A stretch of 64,000 nt of DNA from Candidatus Villigracilis propinquus (GCA_016714565.1 JADKDM010000010.1:62001-126000), one strand, 5' to 3'. Counted from the first letter of the stretch, positions 50,393 to 59,874 are shown. Program-made: numbers and translations. The notes: generated by a model from the letters alone, not told the origin.

Positions 50393-50483
50393 TATAATGC
50401 GCGCTGCGTTGTTCGTGATGCGTGAAACGTAATACGTGACGCATAATTCGAAAATCTAAAATCGCAAATTGTAAATTGTATGC
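50393..50483 (+). promoter_or_regulatory. HAD gene promoter with a 7-nt periodic leader
   Basis: TATAAT at 50393-50398 predicts a start near 50405. From 50407 the sequence divides into eleven heptamers, most beginning with CG or TG, ending over the ATG at 50480. No Shine-Dalgarno sequence is present, so the array makes up the whole 5' leader. Confidence 0.65.
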
Positions 50484-51265
50484 TTCCTTCAAATATAAAA
50501 GCCCTCATTCTCGACATGGACGGTGTAATCTGGAAAGGCGATGCGCCGATCGGAGACCTGCCCGCCATATTCAAACGTATCCGCGAGCGCGGATTGAAAT
50601 TTGTCTTTGCCACCAATAACGGGACGAAGACTCCCGAGGAATACACGAAACGTCTGGCTGAACTCGGTGTGGAAATTGCTGTAGAGCAGATGGTGACATC
50701 TGCTCTGGGGGTTGCTTTCATGCTCGCCCAGAAATTTCCGCGTGGGACAAAAGTCTTCATGATCGGCGAAAACGGTATCCGTGTGGCGCTGGAAGATAAG
50801 GGGTTTGAAGTACTGTCCACGGAACGGGCGCCCGAGGCGCAGGTGTTCGTGATGGGCATTGACCGTGAAATCAGCTTCCAAAAAGTGGCCGAAGCGACAT
50901 TGCTGGTAAGGGCGGGCATTCCGTTCTACGCGACCAATACCGACAGAACCTTCCCCACTCCGCGCGGAGAGGTCCCTGGGGCGGGCTCGTGGCTATCGGT
51001 CATCATATCGGCAACTGGGGTGCAGCCTATTGTGGCCGGCAAGCCGTTCCCGTATTTGATGGAGTTATCTCTTGAAAAGCTGGGGACGAAAAAAGAGGAA
51101 ACGCTCGTGGTCGGCGACAGACTGGAGACGGACATCGCCGCAGGCCAGTCTGTGGGATGCCCGACGGCGGTTGTGCTGAGCGGCGTCTCCACCAGAGATG
51201 ATGCAGATCAGTGGCAGCCGAAAATGGATATTGTTGCTGATGATCTGGCTTCGTTGGTGGAGTAA
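50480..51265 (+). CDS. HAD-IIA family phosphatase (NagD-like)
   Basis: A 261-residue enzyme. Motif I is ILDMDGVIWKGD (nucleophile Asp and general-acid Asp), motif II is FATNNGT, motif III is the Lys in VAGKPFPYL and motif IV is VVGDRLETDI. The cap domain is type C2. Substrates of this group are sugar or nucleoside monophosphates and 4-nitrophenyl phosphate. Its leader lacks a ribosome site. Confidence 0.92.
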   Translation: MLPSNIKALILDMDGVIWKGDAPIGDLPAIFKRIRERGLKFVFATNNGTKTPEEYTKRLAELGVEIAVEQMVTSALGVAFMLAQKFPRGTKVFMIGENGIRVALEDKGFEVLSTERAPEAQVFVMGIDREISFQKVAEATLLVRAGIPFYATNTDRTFPTPRGEVPGAGSWLSVIISATGVQPIVAGKPFPYLMELSLEKLGTKKEETLVVGDRLETDIAAGQSVGCPTAVVLSGVSTRDDADQWQPKMDIVADDLASLVE

Positions 51266-51356
51266 AAAGACTTCCTTAACTCAATAAAAAAAGCCCTCCT
51301 GTTCGGAATTTTAATTTGCTTTCAACTTGGAAGGCTTCTTTTAATAATTGCAGAAA

Positions 51357-51575
51357 TTACGGACAAATCGGCAAATCTACTTTTGAGGAACTGCCTGCAT
51401 TGTTGTAGGCTTCCACACTCAAGGTAAGTGTAGCTCCGAAGGAAGCCGGGGGAACTAGATAGGTTGTGATATTTGCGCCAACAGAACCGTGGAGTACGCC
51501 ATTGGCATAAATATTAAACCCATTTTCATTATTGGAATTATCCTGCCAATTGATAGTCCCACTGTACGGGGTCAC
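51357..51575 (-). CDS. FN3-like C-terminal part of a frameshifted surface protein
   Basis: A 72-codon frame with a fibronectin-III-like pattern (GTINWQDNSNNENGFNIY, then VEAYNNAGSSS). Upstream in the same frame the sequence stays open as LLPAPLAALAASNLSASS and meets the end of the NBR1-like gene after one base change at about 51640. It has no signal or ribosome site, so it is the displaced C-terminus of the next gene. Confidence 0.7.
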   Translation of the reverse strand: MTPYSGTINWQDNSNNENGFNIYANGVLHGSVGANITTYLVPPASFGATLTLSVEAYNNAGSSSKVDLPICP

Positions 51576-51613
51576 ATCCTTAGTATCTGAGGAGGCAGAT
51601 AGATTAGAAGCCG

Positions 51614-52366
51614 CTAGCGCAGCAAGAGGCGCCGGCAGTAAGGCGTTGCAGTTGGCGTAGATGTAGCAGCCGAACCGCCCGGAGTTACTGTCTTTGTAGG
51701 GGTGCCGTTTGTGCCGCCACTCACTTTGACCACAATAGTCAACGGCGTGCCAAATGCCACAGACTTGTCATTAACAAGCCGCCAGGTACCAGCAGAGTCC
51801 CCAGCTGCTGTGGGCGCAACCATTGCCACTGAAATATCAATGGATTGTCCGGGGCTGACCGCCTGAGTGATGGCTGTTGCTGTGCCGCCCATCGCATTTC
51901 CTGCTACATAGGTGATCTTGTACGCGGTTGTCCAAGCACAGGTACCTGAGTTTTGTACCCGCCATGTCTTGGTCAAAGCTTGCCCAGGGGTTACCACGGT
52001 GTTATCTGGAATTGTTACGTCACTGACATATACAGAATTATCACAGCCGCCTGTGCTGGATATGGCTTGTGTATTGGTCGCAAACGCAGAAAGCGGCGGG
52101 AGCGTTGAGGTCGCAAACACTGTATTTGTGACAAACGGGGTCAGGGTAACAAACGGGGTAACTGTTGAAGTCGGCTGGCTTGCCAGCAGAGTCAATTGCT
52201 GCGCTTCAACTGTCAACGCCGCATTGGTGTAGATCGCATTCACATCATCTTCAGGGCTGTTGCCGTTGAAGGCAAAGATCAGGGTAATAACCCCGGCGAT
52301 CCCCAGGACAGCAACAAGCGCCCAAATGATCGTCGTTCTTGAGAAGGGTGTTTTTTGTTCGAGCAT
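51614..52366 (-). CDS. NBR1-Ig-like domain membrane protein (5' part)
   Basis: A 250-residue protein. The start at 52366 follows AAAGGAG. A membrane helix (about 12-32) anchors it, then a Thr/Pro linker leads to an NBR1-type Ig-like domain (DVTIPDNTVVTPGQALTKTW, SGTCAWTTAY, SPGQSIDISV, GTWRLVND). This domain type is common on surfaces of Anaerolineae. The last residues (PYCRRLLLR) are a frameshift artefact; the intended protein continues into the FN3 segment at 51357. Confidence 0.85.
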   Translation of the reverse strand: MLEQKTPFSRTTIIWALVAVLGIAGVITLIFAFNGNSPEDDVNAIYTNAALTVEAQQLTLLASQPTSTVTPFVTLTPFVTNTVFATSTLPPLSAFATNTQAISSTGGCDNSVYVSDVTIPDNTVVTPGQALTKTWRVQNSGTCAWTTAYKITYVAGNAMGGTATAITQAVSPGQSIDISVAMVAPTAAGDSAGTWRLVNDKSVAFGTPLTIVVKVSGGTNGTPTKTVTPGGSAATSTPTATPYCRRLLLR

Positions 52367-52511
52367 GGTTCTCCTTTTATAAGCGGAATATATCGTCAGG
52401 GAATTGGTCAAAACCGTCAACTTGCCTGCGAAATCCCTATATTTTCATTTTGTGAGACAAGTAATACTAACCTAAAACGAAAAAACCTGCACGGAAGTTC
52501 CTGCTGTGGTC

Positions 52512-52520
52512 TGCTAAAAT
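52512..52520 (+). promoter_or_regulatory. extended -10 of rlmN
   Basis: TGC-TAAAAT ends seven bases before the rlmN ATG and no ribosome site is visible, a leaderless arrangement. Confidence 0.5.
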
Positions 52521-52527
52521 AGAAAGA

Positions 52528-53616
52528 ATGACTCTCATCTACGATCTCGACTTCCCCGCTCTTACCAACCTTCTCAAAGAATGGAATGAACCCGCCTATC
52601 GTGCAAAACAGATATGGCAGGGGCTGTATCAACATCTTTACAACTCGCCCGAGCAGTTCACCAACCTGTCCAAGTCGCTGCGTGAGAAATTGGCGGAGAA
52701 TTTGACTTTCATGCCCTTCTCGGTAAAAGTTTACCAAGATTCTTCAGACAAGCACACGCGCAAGACCTTGTTTGAACTACCGGATACGAATTTGATCGAA
52801 GCAGTGTTGATGCGCTACGGCGACCCCGCCGATACTCACGATGGTCCCGATGCACGCACAGCCAAACCGCGCCGTACGCTTTGTATCTCCACACAGGCGG
52901 GCTGCGCCATGGGATGCGTGTTCTGCGCTACAGGGCAACTAGGGTTCAAGCGTCACCTCTCCAGCGGAGAGATTGTGGCGCAGGTAATGTATTACGCGCA
53001 AATGCTCAAGAAGCAGGATGAAACCGTCAGCAATGTTGTTTTTATGGGCATGGGTGAACCGTTCCACAATTATGAAAATACGATGGCTGCCATTGACAGG
53101 TTGAACGACTCCGAAGGCTACAACTTTGGCGCAAGACGCTTCACCATCTCGACCGTGGGACTGGTGCCGCAAATCAGGCGTTTTGCTGACGAGCAGAGAC
53201 AGGTCAACCTCGCCATCTCCCTGCACGCCGTGGATGACGATGCCCGCACGACAATGATGCCCGTCAATAAGAGATACAAGATCGACGAAGTGCTTGAAGC
53301 CTGTGAATATTACGTCGCCAAGACCAGCCGCCGCGTGACCTTTGAATGGGCGCTGATCAATGGCGTGAACGACACACCCGAAATTGCAAAGAAGCTCGCC
53401 TCCAAACTGCGCGGACTGATGTGCCACGTCAATGCCATACCGCTTAATCCCACGGCAGGATTCGATGGGCAGGCAACAGACCGTCAGCGTGCAACCCTGT
53501 TCAAAGAATCACTGGAGCAGGCCGGGATACCGTGTACGATCCGCATGCGCCGCGGGATCGACATCAATGCAGGGTGTGGTCAGCTTGCGGGGGCGGCAAC
53601 TCATCAAGGTAATTAA
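52528..53616 (+). CDS. rlmN: 23S rRNA (adenine-2503-C2)-methyltransferase
   Basis: A 362-residue radical SAM enzyme methylating A2503 of 23S rRNA (and A37 of some tRNAs). The 4Fe-4S cluster cysteines are C126, C130 and C133 (CAMGCVFC); the mechanistic cysteines are C119 and C350. The N-terminal domain is typical. The start follows a -10 box directly, with no ribosome site. Confidence 0.95.
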   Translation: MTLIYDLDFPALTNLLKEWNEPAYRAKQIWQGLYQHLYNSPEQFTNLSKSLREKLAENLTFMPFSVKVYQDSSDKHTRKTLFELPDTNLIEAVLMRYGDPADTHDGPDARTAKPRRTLCISTQAGCAMGCVFCATGQLGFKRHLSSGEIVAQVMYYAQMLKKQDETVSNVVFMGMGEPFHNYENTMAAIDRLNDSEGYNFGARRFTISTVGLVPQIRRFADEQRQVNLAISLHAVDDDARTTMMPVNKRYKIDEVLEACEYYVAKTSRRVTFEWALINGVNDTPEIAKKLASKLRGLMCHVNAIPLNPTAGFDGQATDRQRATLFKESLEQAGIPCTIRMRRGIDINAGCGQLAGAATHQGN

Positions 53617-53648
53617 TGAATAAAAAATCAAATTCCAGGAGTTGAGGC

Positions 53649-55124
53649 TTGGATTTTACATCCCTAGTATTTCTATTCATATTTTTGCCTGTGTTTCTCA
53701 CCGTCTATCTGACCGCGAGGCAATCAACGGCACGACTCGCGGTCATTTTTATTTTCAGCATCGTATTCATACTTGCGGGCACACAGCCTGCCGCTACTTT
53801 GTTTTGGCTTGCAATGATCTCAACTGCCACCTATGCAGCCGGTCATTTCATTGAGAAAGACGTGGAAAGGAATACGATTGGCAAACGGACTGCATGGCTG
53901 GGACTCATTGCAATAGTATCTACACTGTTTTTTTTCAAAACCATATCCAGCGGATATGGAGACGGAAAGCTGGGCCTGCTGTTCTGTGGATCGTTATCTC
54001 GATTTTTCTTGTGCAGCACTGAAACACAAAAGATCATCATTCCGCTTGGCGTTTCCTACATTACGTTTCAATCCATTTCCTACGTCATTGATGTGTACCG
54101 AAAACAGGTGACACACGAGAAAAATTTTATTAAATTTTTTTCCTACATGCTGTACTTTCCAAAACTTGTATCGGGGCCGATCACCAGTTACAAGAACATA
54201 AACAATCAGCTTGAGCAATTAAAACCAAGCAGCGACGATACTGCCGCCGGAATACGGCGCATTTTTAGCGGAGTCATTAAGCGCATTCTGATCGCCAATC
54301 AGGCTGGCATTGTCGCCAATGCGGTATTCGGCCTGCCCGTCAGCGGAATCACACCCGCATTTGCGTGGTTGGGATTATTGGCTTACACCGTACAAATCTA
54401 CTTCGATTTTTCCGGGTACACCGATATCGCCATCGGGCTGGCAAGGACGATGGGCATCACCCTGCCGGAGAACTTCAATTATCCGTATCTGGCCCAGTCT
54501 ATCAGTGACTTTTGGAGAAGATGGCACATGACGCTCTCGGCCTGGTTCCGAGAATATGTCTTTTTTCCACTGGAACGAAGGCGCGCAAAATTCCCGGGCA
54601 GGCAGCTCAATATTTTGATCGTCTTTATATTGACAGGACTGTGGCACGGCTTCAACCCCACGTTCATAGTCTGGGGGTTGATTCACGGAGTGTTTATCGT
54701 CTTTGAAAGCTCCACGGGAGCCGCATGGCTCAACCAAATTTACAGGCCCCTTCGCCACATCTACACCCTGACTATTGTCCTCACCGGCTGGATCTTTTTT
54801 CGCTCGCCAGACATTGGGTTTGCTTTTGGATTTATTGGAAGGTTATTTGGGAGCACTTCAGGCTACTCCCCCGCGCCATTCAGCTTGACAACTCCCCTGC
54901 CGATCATTGAACCGTCATTTTTGCTGGCAGCTACCATCGGAATCATATTCTCCACACAGTTACCCACTGTGTTCAAAACACTCAAGGAAAAACTCACAGT
55001 CCGGCCCGCGGCATTTATATCATTCCAGACCGCCGAGGACGTTCTGCTCCTTCTATTTTTCGTTCTCGCAATCGCATCCCAGATGGCCGGTTCGCTAAAA
55101 ACCAATATCTATGCTGCCTTTTGA
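53649..55124 (+). CDS. MBOAT family O-acyltransferase (AlgI-like)
   Basis: A 491-residue membrane enzyme with about 11-12 helices. The catalytic His is in GLWHGFNPTF, and the PKLVSGPI and FDFSGYTDIAIGLAR motifs are those of alginate O-acetyltransferase AlgI. It would pass acetyl groups across the membrane. The start is TTG at 53649 with AGGAG seven bases upstream. It overlaps the next gene by four bases. Confidence 0.9.
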   Translation: MDFTSLVFLFIFLPVFLTVYLTARQSTARLAVIFIFSIVFILAGTQPAATLFWLAMISTATYAAGHFIEKDVERNTIGKRTAWLGLIAIVSTLFFFKTISSGYGDGKLGLLFCGSLSRFFLCSTETQKIIIPLGVSYITFQSISYVIDVYRKQVTHEKNFIKFFSYMLYFPKLVSGPITSYKNINNQLEQLKPSSDDTAAGIRRIFSGVIKRILIANQAGIVANAVFGLPVSGITPAFAWLGLLAYTVQIYFDFSGYTDIAIGLARTMGITLPENFNYPYLAQSISDFWRRWHMTLSAWFREYVFFPLERRRAKFPGRQLNILIVFILTGLWHGFNPTFIVWGLIHGVFIVFESSTGAAWLNQIYRPLRHIYTLTIVLTGWIFFRSPDIGFAFGFIGRLFGSTSGYSPAPFSLTTPLPIIEPSFLLAATIGIIFSTQLPTVFKTLKEKLTVRPAAFISFQTAEDVLLLLFFVLAIASQMAGSLKTNIYAAF

Positions 55125-56179
55125 TGACCATGAATAACAACTCCGAAACCCAAATCAGGCAGCAAAAGTACAACCTCATTTTCACCTGGGTGGTGATCTT
55201 CGCCCTGCTCGCAATCGCATGGCCAAGCATGAAAAAGGGATACAGCCAGATCGGTGAACAATTCTTTATGCGTGACTTTCTTATTCAAAAGTACAACCAA
55301 CTGCGGATGGACATTGGCGACAGGGTCTTCCCGCCTTACGTGATCGTTGGGCCGGACGGCTGGCTGCAGCACACCTTCACCGATAATATCGATGATTTCC
55401 AAAAGGTTATTCCCTTGCCTGCGGCCAGAATAAAGTCCTTCAATAAATACATGGCTCTCGCCGATGAGTATGGACGAGAAAACAACATTCAGATCCTGAT
55501 CGTGGTGGCTCCCAGTAAAACAACGATATACCCGGATAAACTCCCCAGTCAGATCGTGCCCATTGGCCAAACCTCGCGGCTGGACCAAATGTTGGAATCC
55601 GTCGATACGTATTCCAACATCCAAATCCTGGACCTGCGATCCACCTTCATCTCCGCGCGCAAAGAACAGGATGTGTACTTCATCACCGATTCCCATTGGA
55701 ATCAGCAAGGCGCATACATTGCCTACTCTGAAACGATCAAAACTCTTTCAGAAAAATACCCCGAACTACAACCCTACCCGTTAGATGCCATTCAATTCAC
55801 AGAAAGCTATGTCCCGCGTGATCTTTCGAGAATAATAAAAGCGGGATACATCACCGAAAAATCGATGACACGCGAAAAGCTCCCAGACTTTGTAAAAAGC
55901 CAGCAACTGCCGGATCACTTTGGCTACCATGAATCAACGTGGATTCCCGGCAGCACGGCACCGGTGGCGCTGATCTATCACGACTCTTTCGGGTATGCCA
56001 ACTTAAATGACTACCTACTCCTGAATTTTAGCAAGGCGTATTTTATACATCACCAAAGCGAACAATTTATCAATCCCCAAACCGTGGATCGCTTCCAACC
56101 GAATATCATTATCATCGAGATCGTTGAATGGGACCTGAGAGCGCTTTCCGGAATTCTATCGGCCCTGGTCGCAAAATAA
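55121..56179 (+). CDS. AlgX/AlgJ-like SGNH acetyltransferase
   Basis: A 352-residue protein with one N-terminal membrane helix (about 18-36) and an AlgX/J SGNH-like domain. The catalytic Asp-His pair is D190 and H192 (TDSHWNQQGA) and the likely Ser is in YHDSFGYA. Working with the MBOAT partner, it would acetylate an exported polysaccharide. The exact start among Met1, Met2 and Met4 is unclear. Confidence 0.88.
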   Translation: MMTMNNNSETQIRQQKYNLIFTWVVIFALLAIAWPSMKKGYSQIGEQFFMRDFLIQKYNQLRMDIGDRVFPPYVIVGPDGWLQHTFTDNIDDFQKVIPLPAARIKSFNKYMALADEYGRENNIQILIVVAPSKTTIYPDKLPSQIVPIGQTSRLDQMLESVDTYSNIQILDLRSTFISARKEQDVYFITDSHWNQQGAYIAYSETIKTLSEKYPELQPYPLDAIQFTESYVPRDLSRIIKAGYITEKSMTREKLPDFVKSQQLPDHFGYHESTWIPGSTAPVALIYHDSFGYANLNDYLLLNFSKAYFIHHQSEQFINPQTVDRFQPNIIIIEIVEWDLRALSGILSALVAK

Positions 56180-56307
56180 AACACTAAAAGCCTACACGCA
56201 AGCCTCAACAACTACGGGTATAATCGTTCTCACGTCGTATTTAACATTTTCCTGTATTATCTGCAATAATTATATTGCGCACTACACTTTATCAAAGGTG
56301 AAACTCA

Positions 56308-58137
56308 ATGGAACAAAAACAAAACTGGCTCGAACGCCCCATTCATCCCCTGCTGCCTGCACTAACCAACGAGATCGCAATTTTTGCGGTCGTTATTTTG
56401 CTTGCCATTGTCACGCGCTTTTACGATCTCGGAACTCGCGTGATGAGTCACGATGAAAGTTTGCACACCTACTTCTCCTGGCTGCTCTACCGTGGACAAG
56501 GCTACGAACATTCCCCCATGATGCACGGGCCTTTCCAGTTCCACATCGTCGCGCTCACCTACTTCCTCTTTGGCGCAAGCGACTTCACATCCCGCATCCC
56601 TACCGCCCTGTTCAGCATCGCCATTGTTTGGATGGTCTGGTACTGGCGGCGCTATCTCGGGAAATGGGGCGCGATCATCACAGGTTTTCTGCTGGTCATT
56701 TCACCTTACATGCTCTATTACGGGCGCTACGTCCGCAACGAATCATTTGTCGGCTTCTCCGGCGTTCTCATGTTGTACGCCATTCTGCGTCACCTTGAAT
56801 CCGGCGGACGAAAATATCTCTTGATGCTGGCAGCGGCACTTGCGCTTCACTTCACATCGAAGGAAACCTCCTTCATTTACACCGCCGAAGCGTTGATCTT
56901 CCTCGCCATCTATTTCTTTGCCCAAGTCACGCGCCGTCCGTGGAAAGACGCAGAAAGACAATACCGCTCTTTCATCATTTCCCTCGGCGTGAGCATCCTG
57001 CTCGTTGCAGCCACAGCAGGGTATGGACTTTACACCCACGACTCACAAACCATTTCAGGGACGGAGACCGCCCTACCCAGCAATCCAATAGCAGAAATAT
57101 CGCCTCTTGCTCCGCCCGAAGCTGGTTCTTCCACTTTGACATTGATACTCGCTGGAGCCGCTCTCGTCTCGCTCCTCATCACAGCCTACCTGCTCATCAA
57201 AGGGTACGGCTGGGAGCGCATTCGTAATGACCGTTCCTTTGAACTGCTCATGGTCACAGGGACGATCGTTCTTCCGCAGCTTTCTGCATTTCTCATCAAA
57301 ATTTTTGAAAAGTCCCTTCAGGTAACCATCCCCACATCCGCCCCTGAGATTCAATCGCTCGGCTCAGATACACGCGCCATCCTTGTCATCGGCGGGTTTC
57401 TACTCTTAACTTTTATCCTCTCTGTTGCGATCGGTCTGGTTTGGAACAAGGAAAAATGGTGGAAGACCGCTCTTGTCTTCTGGGTTCCCTTCACCATTTT
57501 ATACACCACCGTCTTCACCAACAGCAGCGGCTTTTTCACCGGCGCCATCGGTTCCCTTGGATACTGGATCGTCCAACAGGACGTGGAACGCGGCAGCCAA
57601 CCCTGGTATTACTACCTGCTCATTCAAGTTCCCATATATGAATTCCTGCCCGCGATCGGCTTCATGGCGGCTGTCGTCATCGGGTTGTTGAAAAAACCCG
57701 CCTCCAAACCTGAATTCGTTGAAGCTCAAGATGGAGTTGTAAGCCTTACAGGCGAGGAGCAGGAACAAGTCACCCCCCTGCTTGATACCGAAACAAATAC
57801 CGAGGAAAGAAACTTCCCCAACACCTTCAGCCTGCTCGTTTGGTGGAGCGTCATCAGCATGATCGCGTTTTCCTACGCAGGCGAGCGTATGCCCTGGCTG
57901 ACATTACACATCACCCTGCCCATGATCCTCATCACAGGCTGGGCCATTGGGCACATCATCGACACAACCAATTGGGCAAAACTGAAAGAACAACGCATTC
58001 TTGTCACCATCTCGGCACTGGCGGTCTTCATCACCAGCACAGCAGGCATGGTGCTCGCGCTAAACAGCAACACCCCCCTTTTCAAGGGCAGGGACTTGAG
58101 CAACTGCAAGCCACCAGCGCGTTTCTGCTTCCACTGA
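56308..58137 (+). CDS. Agl23/TIGR03663-like GT-C protein (5' part, frameshifted)
   Basis: A membrane protein with about 12 helices. The GT-C motif SHDESLHTYFSW (D49-E50) and the LRHLESGGRKYL and AGERMPWLTLH segments match the TIGR03663 (flippase-associated Agl23) group. The frame should continue at the C6 run (58073-58078), where a seventh C would join it to the NHL part; instead it ends in 14 artefactual residues. The intended protein is about 1,186 residues. Confidence 0.85.
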   Translation: MEQKQNWLERPIHPLLPALTNEIAIFAVVILLAIVTRFYDLGTRVMSHDESLHTYFSWLLYRGQGYEHSPMMHGPFQFHIVALTYFLFGASDFTSRIPTALFSIAIVWMVWYWRRYLGKWGAIITGFLLVISPYMLYYGRYVRNESFVGFSGVLMLYAILRHLESGGRKYLLMLAAALALHFTSKETSFIYTAEALIFLAIYFFAQVTRRPWKDAERQYRSFIISLGVSILLVAATAGYGLYTHDSQTISGTETALPSNPIAEISPLAPPEAGSSTLTLILAGAALVSLLITAYLLIKGYGWERIRNDRSFELLMVTGTIVLPQLSAFLIKIFEKSLQVTIPTSAPEIQSLGSDTRAILVIGGFLLLTFILSVAIGLVWNKEKWWKTALVFWVPFTILYTTVFTNSSGFFTGAIGSLGYWIVQQDVERGSQPWYYYLLIQVPIYEFLPAIGFMAAVVIGLLKKPASKPEFVEAQDGVVSLTGEEQEQVTPLLDTETNTEERNFPNTFSLLVWWSVISMIAFSYAGERMPWLTLHITLPMILITGWAIGHIIDTTNWAKLKEQRILVTISALAVFITSTAGMVLALNSNTPLFKGRDLSNCKPPARFCFH

Positions 58138-59867
58138 TCGTAACCATCCTCAGTGCTGTCGGATTAGTCTATCTCCTCCGCGAGTGGACCTTCAAAGAGA
58201 TGGGCCGCGTATTCATTCTGATCTTCTTCTCTTTCCTCGCAGTTCTCACCGCCCGCGCTTCCTTCCGCGCCTCCTACATCACCTACGATCAAGCCACCGA
58301 ATTCCTTGTCTACGCACACGGCGCAACAGGCATCAAAGATGTCATTGAGCAGGCAAAAGAGATCTCCGAGCGCACAACTGGCGGCATGGGTGTAGCCATT
58401 GCCTACGATGCCAGCGCGCCGGATACGGGCGTCTCCTGGCCTTTCGTCTGGTATCTGCGTGATTTCACCAATCAGCGCTCCTTTGACCAACCCACCCGCT
58501 CCCTGCGCGATTCGGTCGTCATCGTTGTGGATGAAAAGAATTTTGACAAGATCGAACCAGCCATCGGCCCCGGCTATTACCGCGTGGATTACACCCGCAT
58601 GTGGTGGCCGATGCAGGATTACTTCAACCTCGTCATGGATCGCGACCCGAGCACACCCTTCCCGGATGACTATTCCTGCAAAGGGGTTATGAGCTTTATA
58701 AAATTGCGGAAATCCAAAGATTATTCCCTATTCTGTAGAGGCTTCACCGACCCCGCCATCCGCGCGGGTATTGTCCAGATCTGGCTCAACCGCGATTACA
58801 CCGCCTACGCGCAAGCCTTGGGACGTCAGGACCTGACCATTTCCACGTGGCAGCCCGCAGACAAAATGAGACTGTACATCCGTCAGGATGTTGCTTCACA
58901 GATCTGGAATTATGGGGTCGCGCCAACTGCCTCTGAAGTTGTGCAAGATCCAACGGAAGGCAAGTTCATTCAGCTTTCCGCGGACTTTGCATTCGATGCA
59001 GCGCAGGCAAACCCTGTCAGCATGAATGCGCCGCGCGGATTGGCGTTCGCCAGCGATGGCACTGTATACGTCGCAGATTCACGCAACCATCGCGTTCTAC
59101 ACCTCGACATGCAAGGCAATATCCTGCACGAATGGGGAACCTTCGCAGACGGGGTCGGTATCCCTGTTGGAGATGGCACTTTCAACGAACCCTGGGGCAT
59201 TGCCGTTGGGTTGGATGGCTCCGTCTATGTGACCGATACCTGGAATCATCGTGTGGAGAAATTCACCGCCAGCGGAAAATTTGTCAAAGCCTGGGGGACG
59301 TTTGGGCAGGGTGAAACCCCCGAATCATTCTACGGCCCGCGCGGACTTGCGGTAGATGCCCAGGGGCGGGTATATGTCACAGATACAGGTAACAAGCGCA
59401 TCGTTGTGTTTGACGCGGACGGGAACTTCATCACCCAGTTTGGCAGCGTAGGTCTGGACGCCGGTCAATTCGATGAGCCGGTTGGCGTCACCGTTGATAA
59501 AAATGGCACTGTCTATGTGGTGGACACCTGGAACCAGCGCATCCAGACATTCCTTCCCGTTGACGTGGAAGGCAGCCTGACGTTCACTCCCGACAAGCAA
59601 TGGGATGTGTTCGGCTGGTTTGGGCAATCACTCGATAACAAACCCTTCATCGCAGTCAATGACCAGCTGCATGTTTTCATCACAGACCCGGAAGGCTATC
59701 GCGTGATGGAATTCGACCAAAGCGGAGCCATCGTCCGCACCTGGGGAGAGTACGGGGAGACATCCACAAACTTCGGCCTCGCTTCCGGCATTGCCGTGGA
59801 CTCTGAAGGCCATATCTGGGTGACGGATGGTGCCTTCAACCGCATTCTGCGATTTACACTACCCTAG
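58083..59867 (+). CDS. C-terminal part: last helices, extracytoplasmic domain and NHL propeller
   Basis: Continuation of the Agl23-like gene in a second frame, beginning QGLEQLQATSAF. It carries two or three more membrane helices, an extracytoplasmic domain, and a six-blade NHL propeller at the C-terminus (PRGLAFASDGTVYVADSRNH, PWGIAVGLDGSVYVTDTWNH and similar). No ribosome site precedes it. The propeller may bind the glycan or lipid substrate. Confidence 0.85.
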   Translation, partial: QGQGLEQLQATSAFLLPLIVTILSAVGLVYLLREWTFKEMGRVFILIFFSFLAVLTARASFRASYITYDQATEFLVYAHGATGIKDVIEQAKEISERTTGGMGVAIAYDASAPDTGVSWPFVWYLRDFTNQRSFDQPTRSLRDSVVIVVDEKNFDKIEPAIGPGYYRVDYTRMWWPMQDYFNLVMDRDPSTPFPDDYSCKGVMSFIKLRKSKDYSLFCRGFTDPAIRAGIVQIWLNRDYTAYAQALGRQDLTISTWQPADKMRLYIRQDVASQIWNYGVAPTASEVVQDPTEGKFIQLSADFAFDAAQANPVSMNAPRGLAFASDGTVYVADSRNHRVLHLDMQGNILHEWGTFADGVGIPVGDGTFNEPWGIAVGLDGSVYVTDTWNHRVEKFTASGKFVKAWGTFGQGETPESFYGPRGLAVDAQGRVYVTDTGNKRIVVFDADGNFITQFGSVGLDAGQFDEPVGVTVDKNGTVYVVDTWNQRIQTFLPVDVEGSLTFTPDKQWDVFGWFGQSLDNKPFIAVNDQLHVFITDPEGYRVMEFDQSGAIVRTWGEYGETSTNFGLASGIAVDSEGHIWVTDGAFNRILRFTLP

Positions 59868-59874
59868 TGATCAA

